Positions 48,160 to 60,900 of a stretch of DNA of 64,000 nt are shown piece by piece (position 1 is the stretch's first letter; the number at the start of each line of letters is the position of its first letter). Source of the stretch: Branchiostoma floridae (lineage: Eukaryota > Chordata > Leptocardii > Amphioxiformes > Branchiostomatidae). Location: positions 28,206,249 through 28,270,248 of the forward strand of contig NC_049979.1 in NCBI RefSeq assembly GCF_000003815.2, in the 5' to 3' direction. Under the pieces are notes generated by a model that was not told the DNA's origin, searched no databases, and saw only the letters and a list, made by a program, of their open reading frames with translations. Made by a program: the position numbers and the translations under genes.

Positions 48160-49250
48160 TCCAGCCTTCACCATCATAGGCTACCAACGTGTCTGTGCCA
48201 TCACCTCCTCCCATCGTTATGAACAGCAGAGATCAAGACTGTGTGCAAGTTCTGCTACCTGGGAAGGACCATTACAGGTCAGTGGCAGAGGTGATGCAGA
48301 GCATCGGGAACGGGCATGTATGGCCGACCGATTGACAAAGCGAATTTGGCAAGGTCACAGCATCCATCTCCCCACCAAGCTTGCCGTGGTACTGAGTTCA
48401 CCCCTTTACTGCTGCGACTAGTGCGAGACCTGGACCTCTCACCATCAGCACATCCAGTTACTTGTGCAGTTCCGTCAACGATGTCTGCATGCGGAAATCT
48501 GCGACATCATGTAGCAGGATAGAGTACCCAACCTACATGTCATGACGATCTTTCTAACGTTGAGTGCTTGGTCATTAAGTGCCATTAATGTTTCGGTCTG
48601 ATTGGGAAAGAAGGCCCAGCCGGTAATTTACGGTTCACTTTCTGGCGTAACCCCCACGTGGCTCCGTGGGACACCCTGCGGCTATCGGCTCGGTCGGGCC
48701 CCTGAGTGATTTTAATTCGGAGTGGACCTCGTAACAAATAGACGCCGTTCGCTAATAGTGAGCACTTCAAGAGGTACTAGTACTCTGCGGTATCCGACAG
48801 TCTATCACTGGGAAAAATACACCCTCTACACACCCATCTTTGCAAAGGTGACCGTAGCATAAGATTGACAGGGCACGTTGTCCGCATGGAGAACAACAGA
48901 ATCTCCAAGATGCTGCATGCTGTACGGTCAACTGAAGGAAGGGCATCGCGTTCAGGGCAGACTCTTCAATAGATACGTGTGTCGCGACAACATGAAAGCA
49001 AGCTTGAGGAGCTGCAACAACAATGTTAACTGCTGGGAAGCAACTGTGACTTGGAGAAGCCAGTTCATAGTAGGAACAAGGGCCTCCGAAGCCAACAGAT
49101 CAGCTGCTGTCCAAGAGAAGAAGAGGATGAAACAAGGCCATATGCCAGTCTGTATCTTCTCTGCACGTAGCATCTGTTGCCGTTCATCTGCGTCCAAAAT
49201 TGGCATCTATTCCCACACGAGCCGGAGGACTCATGTTGGCAAATGACAGG
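48160..49250 (+). pseudogene. Decayed LINE reverse transcriptase C-terminal part, split by an insertion
   Basis: Plus-strand pieces in several frames: FCYLGRTITG (48255 on), LWQGHSIHLPTKLAV, QDRVPNLHV, NVECLVIK (to about 48583), then after an insertion RLTGHVVRMENNRIS (48863 on), and in another frame MKASLRSCNNNVNCWEATVT, EANRSAAVQEKKRM and a C-terminal finger relic ending SKIGIYSHTSRRTH. The order matches the C-terminal third of the element type at 35640-36450 and continues from where that fragment stops, on the opposite strand. Inactive. Confidence 0.75.
48586..48863. repeat. Dispersed repeat R3, copy 2, inserted in the LINE
   Basis: It separates VIK from RLTGHVVRM of the LINE. It shares GGTCGGGCCCC, GTAACAAATA, GCGGTATCCGACAGTC and GTGACCGTAGCATA with 9300-9505. 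The inserted unit is about 278 bp. No clear target duplication. Confidence 0.6.
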
Positions 49251-49374
49251 ATCATCGCCGACAGGAAGGAGTGGGCAGGAGAAACAACAGAATTACATAA
49301 AAAACGTACGCGTTTTTGAAACCTGTGAAAGATGTGCACGCAAGCGTTTGACGTTTTTCTTTAATATTTAGTTC

Positions 49375-49760
49375 TGTTCTTTGCTTCACCTGTATATTTT
49401 GCTTCTTCTTTTTGTTCTTATCTTTTTGCTGTTGTATCATTTTCCCTTTTGTTGTTTTTTGGTATTTTTCCTTTTTGTTGCGTTGTCTCTTTTGTTGTTT
49501 TCTTTTTGTTGTTTTTCTTTGTTCTTTTTCCTTTTTTTTAGCTTTTTTATTTCTATTTTTATTTTTCATTTTATGTAATTTTTTATTTTTTGTTATTTTT
49601 CATGTTTTTGTGATTTTTCCTTTTTGCTATTTTTCCTTTTTGTTATCTTTTTGCTATTTTTCATTTTTTCGTAATTTTTCCTTTTTATTGTTTTTCCTTT
49701 TTGTAATATTTCCTCTTTGTCTTTCATTTTTGTCATTCGAATTCATGTTTAATGTTCTTC
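49375..49760. repeat. T-rich low-complexity tract
   Basis: About 385 bp of CTTTTTGTTNTTTTTC-type sequence, nearly free of A on the plus strand in places. Lysine-rich (minus) and phenylalanine-rich (plus) frames here are artefacts. Confidence 0.9.
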
Positions 49761-50016
49761 CCTTTTGTTCTTTTTCTCTTTCACAATATTTGGTAAGTTA
49801 CCTTTAAATTTGTTCTTTTAGTAGAACAATAGTATTACTTACCTACATTAGTAATATACTTAAGATTTTCATTATTATTAGCTTGATTTACTTTAGGTAT
49901 ACTAAAGATATTTTCTTTCCGACAATATCAACCATTTTCGTGTGTAGCCTATATGCCATGAGTTAAGTTCTGTGTGGAATAGAATCAACATGCATGGCCT
50001 TTTTTTGCATGCCAAT

Positions 50017-50449
50017 TAGGGCTGGGTACCGATACAGCGTACCGGTACAAAACCGGTTTTTCTCATTGGACCGGTCCAGAAAAACCGCACCTGAAAAAAT
50101 TAGGTGGACCGGATGTTGGACCTATTAGGAAATTAACAGATTATTTGATCAGGCATTCACACGTTTCGGCGCTTGCAAGTGGAAGAAAATAACAAGAGTG
50201 AAGTAGGGTAGAGTTTATAGTCATTTGTACCAAGTTTTACAGCCAGTCGTACAGGTGCAGTTAGCGTCGTAGGATTTTAAAACGCCAGTGTAAGTCTAAT
50301 ACTCCATCAAACAGATTTCTTTGTAGTGGAATGGACCATTGGTATGAGTCATACTGCATCAGGTCCAGGTTCAGGTCCGGACCTGGACCTGATCCTTTGG
50401 ACCTGAACCGGACCTGGACCTGAATTTTCTGTACCGGTACCCAGCCCTA
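50017..50449. mobile_element. 433-bp hAT-like MITE with perfect 8-bp target duplication
   Basis: TIR TAGGGCTGGGTACCG (continuing to about 21 bp with one mismatch) at both ends. ATGCCAAT flanks exactly at 50009-50016 and 50450-50457. TIR start and 8-bp duplication are the hAT signature. The interior has palindromic CAGGTCCAGGTTCAGGTCCGG repeats and no transposase. Confidence 0.92.
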
Positions 50450-50954
50450 ATGCCAATACATTTTGTATGGTTCCAAGTGTACCTTGGTTGTACCCAAGTT
50501 GTATCCTTTGTATGCATTAGCTTTAATCTATTCTTTTTAATAGTTGACTGCATGTGTCTTCATAAAACATCTGATTCAGGCACTAGTGTGTAGATTTAGG
50601 CTGCAATATTTTGAACGTAACAATACACTTAGTTTCTTATTTTTCGTTCTACTAATGTTAATAAGGTTAGTTTGATTCCATTATATGGATGCATCTGTCA
50701 TTTTTTCGGTATACAAAAAAGGTATTCTACCACACTGCAAACCTTCCAAAGCAGTTGCAAAATCATTAAATTTATAGAACGGAAGAACGGATACTAATAC
50801 TAGTATCATGGAAGGCAAAATCAATTCTGTCTTGAAGTCAAGAAAGAACAAAATGAACACTCTATTGTTGGGTATACCATATACTCATACGAACTTGCCG
50901 AAGACAGATTTCAAAATGAAGTCAACTTGTTTTAACTAAACTTCTGTTTTTTTT

Positions 50955-51019
50955 TTCACGCTCGCATCAGTTTCTGGGTTTCTGGAAGATGTCATCCATA
51001 TGATCAAATCAATATGGCC
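50955..51019. mobile_element. Solo right end of the GGCC Harbinger-like element
   Basis: CGCTCGCATCAG...GATGTCATCCATATGATCAAATCAATATGGCC, followed by TTA, matches the right end at 28640-28676. No left end nearby. Confidence 0.65.
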
Positions 51020-51036
51020 TTATATCCCCTTTTCAG

Positions 51037-51408
51037 ATTCCAGGTATATACAGGTGGTGTGTGGGCATCACTTGTATCTCTCCTCTCAACAGTGATGTAA
51101 AGTTGGGACAAATTTTTATGGACATAAAATATCAATTGCGAAAACAAATTGTGTACAACTTCCAACAATTCACCTTAAAGTTTGCTGTGAACAGAATGTC
51201 TGTTGAGAGGAACCTGGTCGTCTGTCTTCCCCATCCGTTGGACGGTGACTGGTCTCGCCTCCTCGACTCTGGTGCCGTCTGGGCAACAACAGGACTGAAG
51301 GAAATGTTACATACTTTTCCTCTTGTCTTGCTGGCTAAACGAGACCATAACAAATCAAACCAAGTGAACATAAACTGTTATGACTCAAATGGGCAAGTAC
51401 AAATGTAA
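51037..51408 (+). CDS. Unrecognised C-terminal coding exon candidate
   Basis: After CCCCTTTTCAG (acceptor, 51036) an open frame of 123 codons runs to TAA at 51406-51408. The middle reads CLPHPLDGDWSRLLDSGAVW and ATTGLKEMLHTFPLVLLAKR, protein-like, with no repeats. I do not recognise the family. If real, upstream exons are at the left, beyond the transposon end at 51019. It could also be an exon of a mobile element. Confidence 0.35.
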   Translation: MPGIYRWCVGITCISPLNSDVKLGQIFMDIKYQLRKQIVYNFQQFTLKFAVNRMSVERNLVVCLPHPLDGDWSRLLDSGAVWATTGLKEMLHTFPLVLLAKRDHNKSNQVNINCYDSNGQVQM

Positions 51409-52530
51409 CTACAACAATTCAAGCCAATCTTCCACTTCAGCAACATTACAAGAAGCCAGGATAATACTTACTGTAAGAAAGAAAGATACTTTGATAATAA
51501 TGTTTTTGATTTGTGACCGATTTGTGCTTTGGTTTGCTATGGAGGAGTTGACTGTGGATGAATCTATCTTTGTAAACAGTATGACATGAGAACTCTTGAT
51601 TAGATGTGGCTCTCTGGATGCAAAGGTGATTTAGAGGTCTAAAAGTAAAACTAAAGCTGGGTTTTGCTCATGATACAAGGTAGGTACTAGGTAAGGGTCT
51701 GGAAAGTGTAGGTCAAGTTTGATAACAGGCCTCCTAGCAGCTCCCAGTTTTTCTCAGCAGAACTTCAAAGTTAGAGTTCTAATTTCTTAAGTTCTCTTAT
51801 TACAAATTCTTGAGTGGAGGTTAGCTCTTGTGCCAGCAGGGAGTTTGGACCCCCTAACAGTGGGCTTTTTTGTTAAAAACTTTAATGGATTTCCACTGTT
51901 TTTGCAACATTTTGTATGTCTTTGCAAGGAGGTTAAAAACCACCTAATTTTTAACCTCCCTGGTCTTTGTATTGGTACTTCTGCACAGTACAGGACAAAG
52001 GCTCTAATCAAGGACAGAAAAGCAGCTAGAGGCATACAATGTCTCAAAAACCTGCTGGACCCAACATCTGGTTGTAGATAAAAAAGAACCACCATCTAGG
52101 TCCCCTATATTAGTATACATATGTTGATTAAAATAGATCCAAGTCGGTGGGGTCATGTGAGTTTGGCTCTGGGGATTTCGTGTGTTAGCCGGCTTTAGTA
52201 ATAGTAGTGACATGCTTTTAGTGGCATGCATTGGGGAAATAATGCAGCTATTATGCAGTCAGAGATCAGGATAACAGTTCAGAATAACTATACCATTCAT
52301 TTAAATAATTAAAACTTCCTTCATACAAATTATAGAAATAGAAAAAGGAACAAGAATCCCTACCTACCAACCTTAATTTTTCAGGACTGAAACCAGAAAC
52401 AAGGTATTTTTTCTTGGGCGGAGTGGTAGACACAATATTTAACTCTTGCCCTTATTCTATTCACATATTTGATTGGGGCATCAGTCCCAAGAGAAAATCA
52501 CTACAAGTTGCAAAAATACAAGGGGACAGG
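51409..52530. other. Intergenic, no supported gene
   Basis: Overlapping open frames on both strands at 51787-52095 have no recognisable motif. Confidence 0.4.
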
Positions 52531-52548
52531 ATGGGCTTTACTTCAATC

Positions 52549-52554
52549 TTTATT
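52549..52554 (-). promoter_or_regulatory. Polyadenylation signal of GTF2E1
   Basis: AATAAA on the minus strand, about 160 bases beyond the GTF2E1 stop codon. Confidence 0.6.
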
Positions 52555-52712
52555 TGTTGGATGAACCAAATCTAGTAGTGTTCGTTTGCAAAATCCTCCA
52601 CTGAGATTTAGTTACGGCCCCCACAAATAACCGAACTGACTCAGTCAATTTAGAACAATTTATATGATAAAGTCCTCCATCACAATAAAAAGGTGTTCTA
52701 TCTTCCATCTTA

Positions 52713-54493
52713 TCAGTCGTATAAATGAGCGTAGTACTGCTGTCCAATCTTCATGTAAGCCTCTTTCTCCGCTGATGTCATCTGTGCGATGAGGTCTGGC
52801 CTCTCGCTGACTTGGTGATACGGGTACTCTACTCCTCCCACCGTTACCATGGGAACATCCTCTTCCTCATCATCTTCATCCTGCATCTCTTCCACCTCTT
52901 GTGAGTTAGTACCAGATATGCCAGGCTGAGCCATCATTCCAAAGAAGTTGTTGGAGTCCTCTGTGTCCGACTTACTACTATCGCTGTCGCTATCGGCAAC
53001 CCCCGCCGACGGGATGGCCGCGGAGACGGCTGAGCTCGCCCCCTTCTTCTCGTGCGCCAGAAGGACCCGCATGATGTCGTTGTTGTCCTGTTGCGCGCTG
53101 GGGCGGGACTCCATGATGCCTGGTTCTTTCACGCCGTCCGACGACAAGGATAGTTCTTCATCGTGTACAGTGCTGTCCCTCAGCCATACTGGTCGCTCCT
53201 TCACCTCAGCCGCAGGTAAGGCCGCGGATGGAGCATTCTTATTCTCCATGTTGATCGTGACCTCTTGGTTCAGGTCAAGTCCGACACGCTGCGTACCATC
53301 GGCCCAGCCGCGACTACCTCCGGACTCGCCCGGTCTCCCTCCGCCCGAGACCGTCTTATTAGGAATGAGCCCAAGTATGAGGTCGGGATCCAAGACCTCT
53401 TGTGGTAGGCTCATGTCTTCCAGCTCCCGCAACAGTTGATAGACGGGTTCGATCTGTTGGTTGAAGCGTACCAGGAGCGTACGCGAATCCTTCTCCTGGT
53501 CCCGGCTCTGGTCTTCCTGCACCTCCGTCTGACAGTACGTACAGTTGAACGTCCCCGTCAACGGGTCAAACAGCTGGTCCGTCTCCAAGTCCGTAAACGT
53601 CTTCCCGCACATCGGGCAGAGGAACGACGCCCGGTTCGTCGAGTCCCTCTCGTCCGTTTCAATCTTCCGCCGCATGTGGTCCAGCTTGTACTTGACCACG
53701 TTGACCACCATCTTGTAGTTGACGGAGTAGTAGTTGTGGCGGGTGGTGTGCCCGTCCGAGTGGGTCTCCATCCGCATGCGCGACTTCAGGAACTGGTCGT
53801 TCTTCAGCTGGGTGATGATCATCCGCAGATGTTTCCTCTCGAATTTCAGTTTCTCTATCAGGTCCTCTTCTTTGATGTACCTGTCACAAAAAATATAGGG
53901 ACAGTCAAGTACTGTGAATACATTTGAACTGGATGTGATTTAGTTCGTAGAAAAAACGGAGTGTTTGCAACTTGGTTTTGAGATTGTCATAGTGCTATAT
54001 GTCGCATACTGCTACAGTAATTGAGTAAAGAAAACACTGGTGCCGTTACCGTAAGTTTACAGAAAACCAGTCAAAAAAACACGTACTACAGTTGCTTTCT
54101 GAAGTGCTGACGTTTTCAACTGTCACTGATCTAATCACATGTACCCTCTGGAAGTATGGTTTAGTACTTTGGTATCGTAAAATTTATTTTACAATTTACC
54201 TATCCAAGCATAATTCAGAGAGGACACTGCCAAGTGATATCTGACAAATTTGTACAGTTCGCTGTAACGTATACTTAGTGGAACAAGCTGACAGACGGCA
54301 TATACAAGGAAAATGTCACTATTTTCCCCATAGCATCTGCTTGGAGAGTAGCGAAAACCATGCTGTCTTACCTGTTGTGAACCAAGATGTCCATAACAAG
54401 CGCGTGTTCTATTCCATAGAAACCCCGGGTTATGAGTCTCACCAGTTTGATGAGTGGCTGAGGGATTTCAGGGGGTGTCGTTTGGTTCTCCAT
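52713..54493 (-). CDS. GTF2E1: General transcription factor IIE subunit alpha (TFIIE-alpha)
   Basis: Two coding exons: 54372-54493 (ATG 54491-54493) and 52713-53880, joined across a 491-bp intron with GTAAGA donor and GTGACAG acceptor; 429 residues (human 439). TFIIE-alpha joins TFIIE-beta in the RNA polymerase II pre-initiation complex and recruits and stimulates TFIIH. The N-terminal winged-helix domain reads LVRLITRGFYGIEHALVMDI and LKNDQFLKSRMRMET...RHNYY, followed by VVNVVKYKLDHMRRKIETDE. The zinc ribbon has CPMC and CTYC, Cys 129, 132, 154 and 157, the same numbering as human. A low-complexity Ser/Asp linker leads to an acidic stretch (DEDDEEED) and the C-terminal YPYHQVSERPDLIAQMTSAE block, the TFIIH-contacting end in human. 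Head to head with the SIDT-like gene. Confidence 0.97.
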
Positions 54494-54915
54494 CGAAATT
54501 TGAAGACTCTAAAACTGTCAAAAACTATCAAAAATGCCTAAACTTCTGCTAAATACGTAAAATACGATCCAACTCAAAGATTCTCCTGTTGCACATGCGC
54601 ACCGTAGCCATACCTTACCTACCTGAATGTCATTATATTGACCAATCAGAAGGCAGCCAGTTTCTACAGTATTATCGAATGTTACAATTTTATCCAATCA
54701 GTGAACTGTAAGCGGTCAATATACACCAATCAAGAGCCCCAAAATATATGACGCAATGGTAGCAAAGAAACCGGAAGTGAAAATGGAGCATTCAGAATCT
54801 CCATAATGAGATGCGGTTTGACGATCCAACACTAAAACCTGTCTTTTATTCTTCGGGACCATGTAGAAACCACTTGTTAGACTTCAGGTATACGTAGTGC
54901 GTATCTTTTTAGGAA
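54494..54915. promoter_or_regulatory. Probable bidirectional promoter of GTF2E1 and the SIDT-like gene
   Basis: The start codons are 422 bp apart and divergent. The interval has CCAAT boxes at 54652, 54694 and 54726, and CCGGAAGTG at 54771-54779, a consensus ETS/GABP site. These are the usual elements of TATA-less bidirectional housekeeping promoters; an ATATAT near 54743 is not clearly a TATA box. Confidence 0.65.
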
Positions 54916-57900
54916 ATGGCCACCTCTGTGGTCTTGGTGGTCGCGATTTTAACAGCGACTTCAACGGTCGAGGCGTCCGGGGATGTGTCTTCGGGGGCCA
55001 GATCGACCAGGGTCCGAAGACAAACCGGAGAGCTACGGCAAGAAATACCCGCTCAGTTCAACCAAATCTACCAGGGATCCGTGTTCAACGGCACGGAGGA
55101 TATCTACCGGTATTCCTACATGCAAAATGAGGTAAGAAGAATATTAGGAATTATTAAAGGAAGATCCAGATAATTTTTGTAAATTGACGTTCTCAACGCA
55201 ACAGTGCTTTACCTGAAAAAAGGGCGGGGCCAAACCATTTGAAGATGGTCGTTCTATTGATATCTATCAGTGACAATATTGTGAAAACTCGAACAATTCG
55301 TTCGTTGATGGGATGGGAGTCTTTTGTGTCATGATGGCACAATCATAATTTTCAGTGGCCCCTTATTCACATCGCGGTATAGCCCACCCCGAAAATCAAT
55401 ATGCTGTATTCAAGGAGGCCATGCATTGAATTCCCAAATGGAATAACACTAACGCTGAACCTTATTATTAGCTGGGCATGATTATGCGCAATGCTGGGGC
55501 TAAGCTTTTTATTTGTGATGGCCAGACGATTTCACACGTCATACCAAGATACTGTAAATGCAGAAATGTTTGCGTTTTTTCGCGTTGGCCACTTCACTGC
55601 GAACTCGAAACCTACTCCAACATTTTTCCATTACAGTATGTGATTACAGTTTTGTTGTGCTACCGTGAACTCAAATCCACCACGAATACTCCAATTTTTT
55701 TCACTACCGCGAAATTAAATCCCTGTGAACATAAATGCATTTACGGTATGATGTCATTGCATCAGATTCAAAAATGTTGTAACTTCACTCTTTCCTGGGG
55801 TCAATTGTTTATGGCTCTACAAGTTGTTTGTTTGTTTGTAGTTTTGTTTGTATTGCATACTCCATAGGACTGCCATATGCCTTGAAATGCCAGGTTTGTA
55901 CGAAATGGTACATGCTACATATCGGGACAGATTCAATACGAGCAATCACGTTTTTGTTTACATCGGAGGTAGTCTACAACTGGTGCCTACCAGGACATCA
56001 TTCAGCCTATTAGTTTACTAGTAAATATTTACAGATCAAATTACAAATTAAAATATAAATTGATCTTCTGTCTTCCACCTGCTTTCTACCTGCCAGTGCG
56101 TCACTGTGACATCATCCTGATTGCTCGTATTGATCCACTCACACCAGGAGGGACTCCTACCCTTTTCGATAAGTGTAGTGGGTTCTTTACTTGCCTGCGG
56201 TGTGGCTGTCCTCAAATTCGGGACCTCCATTTAACGCCCTATCCGAGGGGAGTACCTAAACAAAGCTGGTGACCAGTAATTAGGGGGTTCCAAATAAAAA
56301 TGCAATTTGGAAACACAGATAGGCAAATAGACTTATAAGTTATAGCCTAACCTTTTTTGCAAAGATAATAATTATACTTCATTATATCATAGTTATACCT
56401 TGCGGTAATTTTTTGTGGCCTGTTTCCAAATATATTGTTTCTCCCATATTGCTTTCAGTATCAGAAAGAGGATTACTTCATAGCGATTTTTCCTAATCCC
56501 AAAGGATTGGCTTAACCTTCGTTCCTGGGCTGCCCACGCCACCATGGTACATGTAATGTTGGTTTATGTAGATAAATTATTGAAAAGGCCATACATGTAC
56601 TAGGTTTTGTCACGCTTACATGTACTAACCTAGCTAAGCATATTATGTATGGTCACATTTGTAATACAATTTTTAGCAAGGCTTTTTATTCTTTGATTTT
56701 GAAAGAACTAATTACAACTGTTCTCAAGGATGGGGGGGGGATAAATTTTTCATTCAAAAGATGTGATGTTTCTTTTATAGCACATCCACAACTGTTTAAA
56801 AAATGCCTTCACTGTTGTATATCTATCATACAACACAAATAATCATTTAGTTAGGCGTAGGAAAAAATGTTGTGTTTCTAGATGTGGCCTTGAAAATTCG
56901 GGTCATTAGATAATCTTACTTTTTTAAGAGTTCCGCCAAAGTGATCTAGCAAGTACGTAACTTTAGCAATTTGTAAAACTGAAATGCATCAGATACTGGT
57001 ATTTGTAACATTATGATTTGAAATGATACAGAAATACATTACATTACAAGCACAATGCATGTTCACAATTTGATGTGTTTCAATTAACTGCACAAAGAAG
57101 TACAATGTTTACTAGTAGATTACTACACATTCTTATCATCCTCTCAATAGAGCCCTTATCTCTCAACAGAGTGTAAAAGACATTAGGGAGTCTGTCTGAA
57201 TTTCATCACGCAGATATCACTTTTATCAGATAGCAAATTTTATGTCCCTTGCCAGTGGTCGACCAAGAAGGCATAGCGAAGGGTCGACAGGTTTTTGCGG
57301 GTTCGGTATCCGGAAACACAGCAGTTTTCCCTAGGCCTTACGATGTCGATATACATCATCTATCATAGCTGTTGCCCTATATATAGCTCTTGGTTTCTGT
57401 CTCAGAAGACGTTAGTATAGTAGTGTTTGTTTGAATTTTAGTCACAGCAATATGGCTCTCTAGATGTCATGCTCATTGAAAGTCTATAATTATTTTCATT
57501 ATCTTTCAATTCAACCAGAATTCATGAGATTCAGAAGCACTGGTAGCCTGCGCTCCTGTGGTCAATTGATTACATTCATAATCCATGATTGAATATCGTT
57601 ATACATTTGAAGCCAAAAAAATGAGGTCAGCAAAGAATTGTCAAGAGGGAGCTCCATGCCGTGGTAAAATAACTCCCAAGCTCTAGTATATTGTTGTTAA
57701 AACACTAACAGTTTTCATGATCAAATAGTGACACTAGACTCAACTGTGGACTGCCATTTTGTTTCCCCAGACTTACCGCTTTGTCATCATTCAGTGTGTC
57801 CGTAAATAGCTTCCATATAAGATCAATAATACTTCGACTGTCCAATTCGCATAAGTGGAAGAAAAGGGTTTTCATCCAAAATGTTCAAAATTAGTCAGTC

Positions 57901-60900
57901 AGTCAACATTGGTAGTTTGGACAGTTAAAACAGTAAAATAAAATGTGTTTCAAATTCTACTTTGAGTTTGAGGAATAGAAGGTAACGATATTGGGAACGA
58001 CTTCTTTATTAATTGAGGAAGGCATCTAATTGCCTTTTTTTTTGCCTTTTTGGTTTGCACAAGTGCGTAGGATATGCGAATTTCTGCCGCCGTTTGGTTA
58101 AAACGGTCATGATCTTCAATATAATTGGGCTTGGTGCAATGTTGCACCTGATACCACCCAATCCTTGCTATATATATGCGTCAGTGTCTCCCTTGGCTTT
58201 AGCATGGAAATTCTCCCACCTAGCCTTTTTGAGGATGCAGACAAAGTTTAGATTAAGGGCTTGACCGCATTCATGGCTTAATAGGTTTTCACGACAAGGG
58301 AATTCTTGGAACCGTCGTTGACGTCTGGTGCAAAACTCAAACTCCCTTGTGACGGAAAATGTCATCTGTACATGTACATGTACATCCCTGACGACAATTA
58401 ATTTGTTCTGTGTCACTAGAAATGCAGCAACGAAAAATTGGTTACGACATATGGGCGACCATATTTAAGACAGGTTGATTGAAAGACCCATGAGATTCTT
58501 ACCAATCCAATTGCAAAATTGTTCTATTGTAAGTGTATGTATATATGTACATTGTATATCACACACAGCGTATAATGTAATACTGGTAGAAATGCAGCAA
58601 TGAAAAACTAGTATCATGACTGATATGCGACCATACCTGATGACACTTTGATTGACTTGACTCCAATTGCAAAATCATTCTATTGGTATTTTCATGATAA
58701 CATGGTATGTCATGATTGTATATCCTTGACGACTGTTGGTTCTGTGATATCCTCAGTAGATATGCAGCAACGAAAATATTGTATCACGACATATCTGCGA
58801 CTGTATCTGAAGACATGACCCTTGAGATCTTTGCCAATCCAATTGCAAAATCATTCTATTGGTTTTGTAAAGGAAACATGTAGAGTGTAATTGTATATCC
58901 TTTTCAACAGTTGGTTCTATGCTCACTAGCGGTAGAAATGCAGCAACGAAAATCTAGTATAATGACATATATGCCTGAAGACAGGATGATTAAAAATAAC
59001 ATGACCCAGGAGATCTTTTCCAATCCAATTGTAAATTATTCTATTAGTATTGTAAAGGACCACAGTGTGTCATGTTCATCTACTGGTTGTATTTGTCATG
59101 TACGCTATTAACGTCTGTGATATGGATTGAGAAGGCAGTTTTAGTGTCATATCTTTGCAAAGAAGTCACATTATGCTGTTTTAGCATTTTCTCATCATTT
59201 TTCTAATGATGATTACTTAACTTCCAAGGGCCAAAGTTATGAAATTCATGTAGTTTGCATGAAATTTTTCTAATGATGTTTACTTAACAGGGCTCGAAAT
59301 ACACTTTTCAGTCAACTTGCACCAGTGCAAGTTAAGCCAAAGGTAACTTGCACCAAAAGAAACTTACTTGCACAACCCAAAATAGTGAACTGTTAACCCT
59401 TTATTCTTCTTCTGAAAATTTGCAAATATATGGGGATACATAAAGACCACATGTTTGGATATTTGTTTTCCAAAGCGTATTTTATTTTGGATTTCAAATT
59501 GTACAACAAATGTGAATTTAGGCTTAATTTAAGACAATTCAATGTCTACAACTTGATAAGATCACTCTTCGAGTGACTTCCATCACTATTCTTAACCATC
59601 GCTAGAACAACTCAATACAAACACATATAACTGGAAGATCCAGTTGATCATATCAAAGTCACTAAATTGTATGCAAAATGTATTTACTCATATGCAAATC
59701 AAGGTAAGACAACACCATAGGAATTATTAGCATTATAGAGATGGAATTGTCTTCAACTTTTGTTTACCTGGATGTCTAACCAAGTTTAGAAATAACAAAT
59801 TTAGGCTATTTTTTTATTCAATGTTGTTTTCTTTTACCTTTCAATGGCAGACAATATTCTTGGTGTGTGTAAGCTTTTTCTAAAGTCAGGTATTAGTGGA
59901 TAAAAGTAACTTGCACTGGTGCAAGTTTGGTCCAAACTTACTTGCACCACACCAATTTTACATGCACAAACTTGCATATGCATGTGGTATTTCGAGCCCT
60001 GCTTAACTTCCAAGGGCCAAAGTTATGAAATTCCTGTCATTTACAAATGTACCACAATAATTTCATATTACATAATGTACGTATAAATATTTTATCATAT
60101 GAGGTTTTCATTTTACATATTTGATGTTGATGTTCCTATCTTTGTCAGTTACACATGTCACATGTTTGAAAGTCCTATCATGGAATGTAGTGGATCTATG
60201 GTATTAAGTATTTTGCACAATACCTCCTTAAATTATGTCAATAAGAAATACTTAAGCTACTGACGGTCTGTTGCCCCTCCTGCAGTTATTCTTGTTCAAA
60301 AATCTAAACAAAATTTGCCCTACAGTTCCTTAGAACCTGTTAGGGGGCCCAAACCAAACCAAACCCAAAGTCTATAACGAGATAAGAAAACCCAAATTTC
60401 AGACACACAGACACACACACAAACATTAATACTAAATAATAGGCATCAAAACATATCCTTTGGGGGCACGGTATGAATGAGCCATTTCTACAGACAACAG
60501 ATGTACCATTTTTATACACTACTAGACCAGCAATCCATAGTCAATTAAATGCTCTTTAAGGGAGCAATTCCATTTATAACTTCTAGATGCAGTCTTTAAC
60601 ACACATACACACACACACACACACACACGCATGTGCACACACACACATACACTTACACACTCACACAGACACACACACTCACACACACACTCACACATAC
60701 ACACATACACACACACACACACTCAAACCCCCCACACAAACATTTAGTCATCAAAACATATCCTTTGGGGGAACGGTATGACTACTAGCATGAATACATG
60801 TAAGCCATTTCTATAGACAACAGATGTGCCATTTCTATACACTACAAGCCGTTCATCAAACAAATGGCTAGACCAGCGTTCCATAGTCAATTAAATGCTC

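Noticed and set aside
49252-49807. Lysine-rich and phenylalanine-rich open frames
   Set aside because: Translation of a T-rich low-complexity tract.
52948-53927. Two 163-aa plus-strand frames
   Set aside because: Antisense shadows of GTF2E1 exon 2.
60522-60781. Cys/Val- and His/Thr-rich frames
   Set aside because: Translations of the AC microsatellite.
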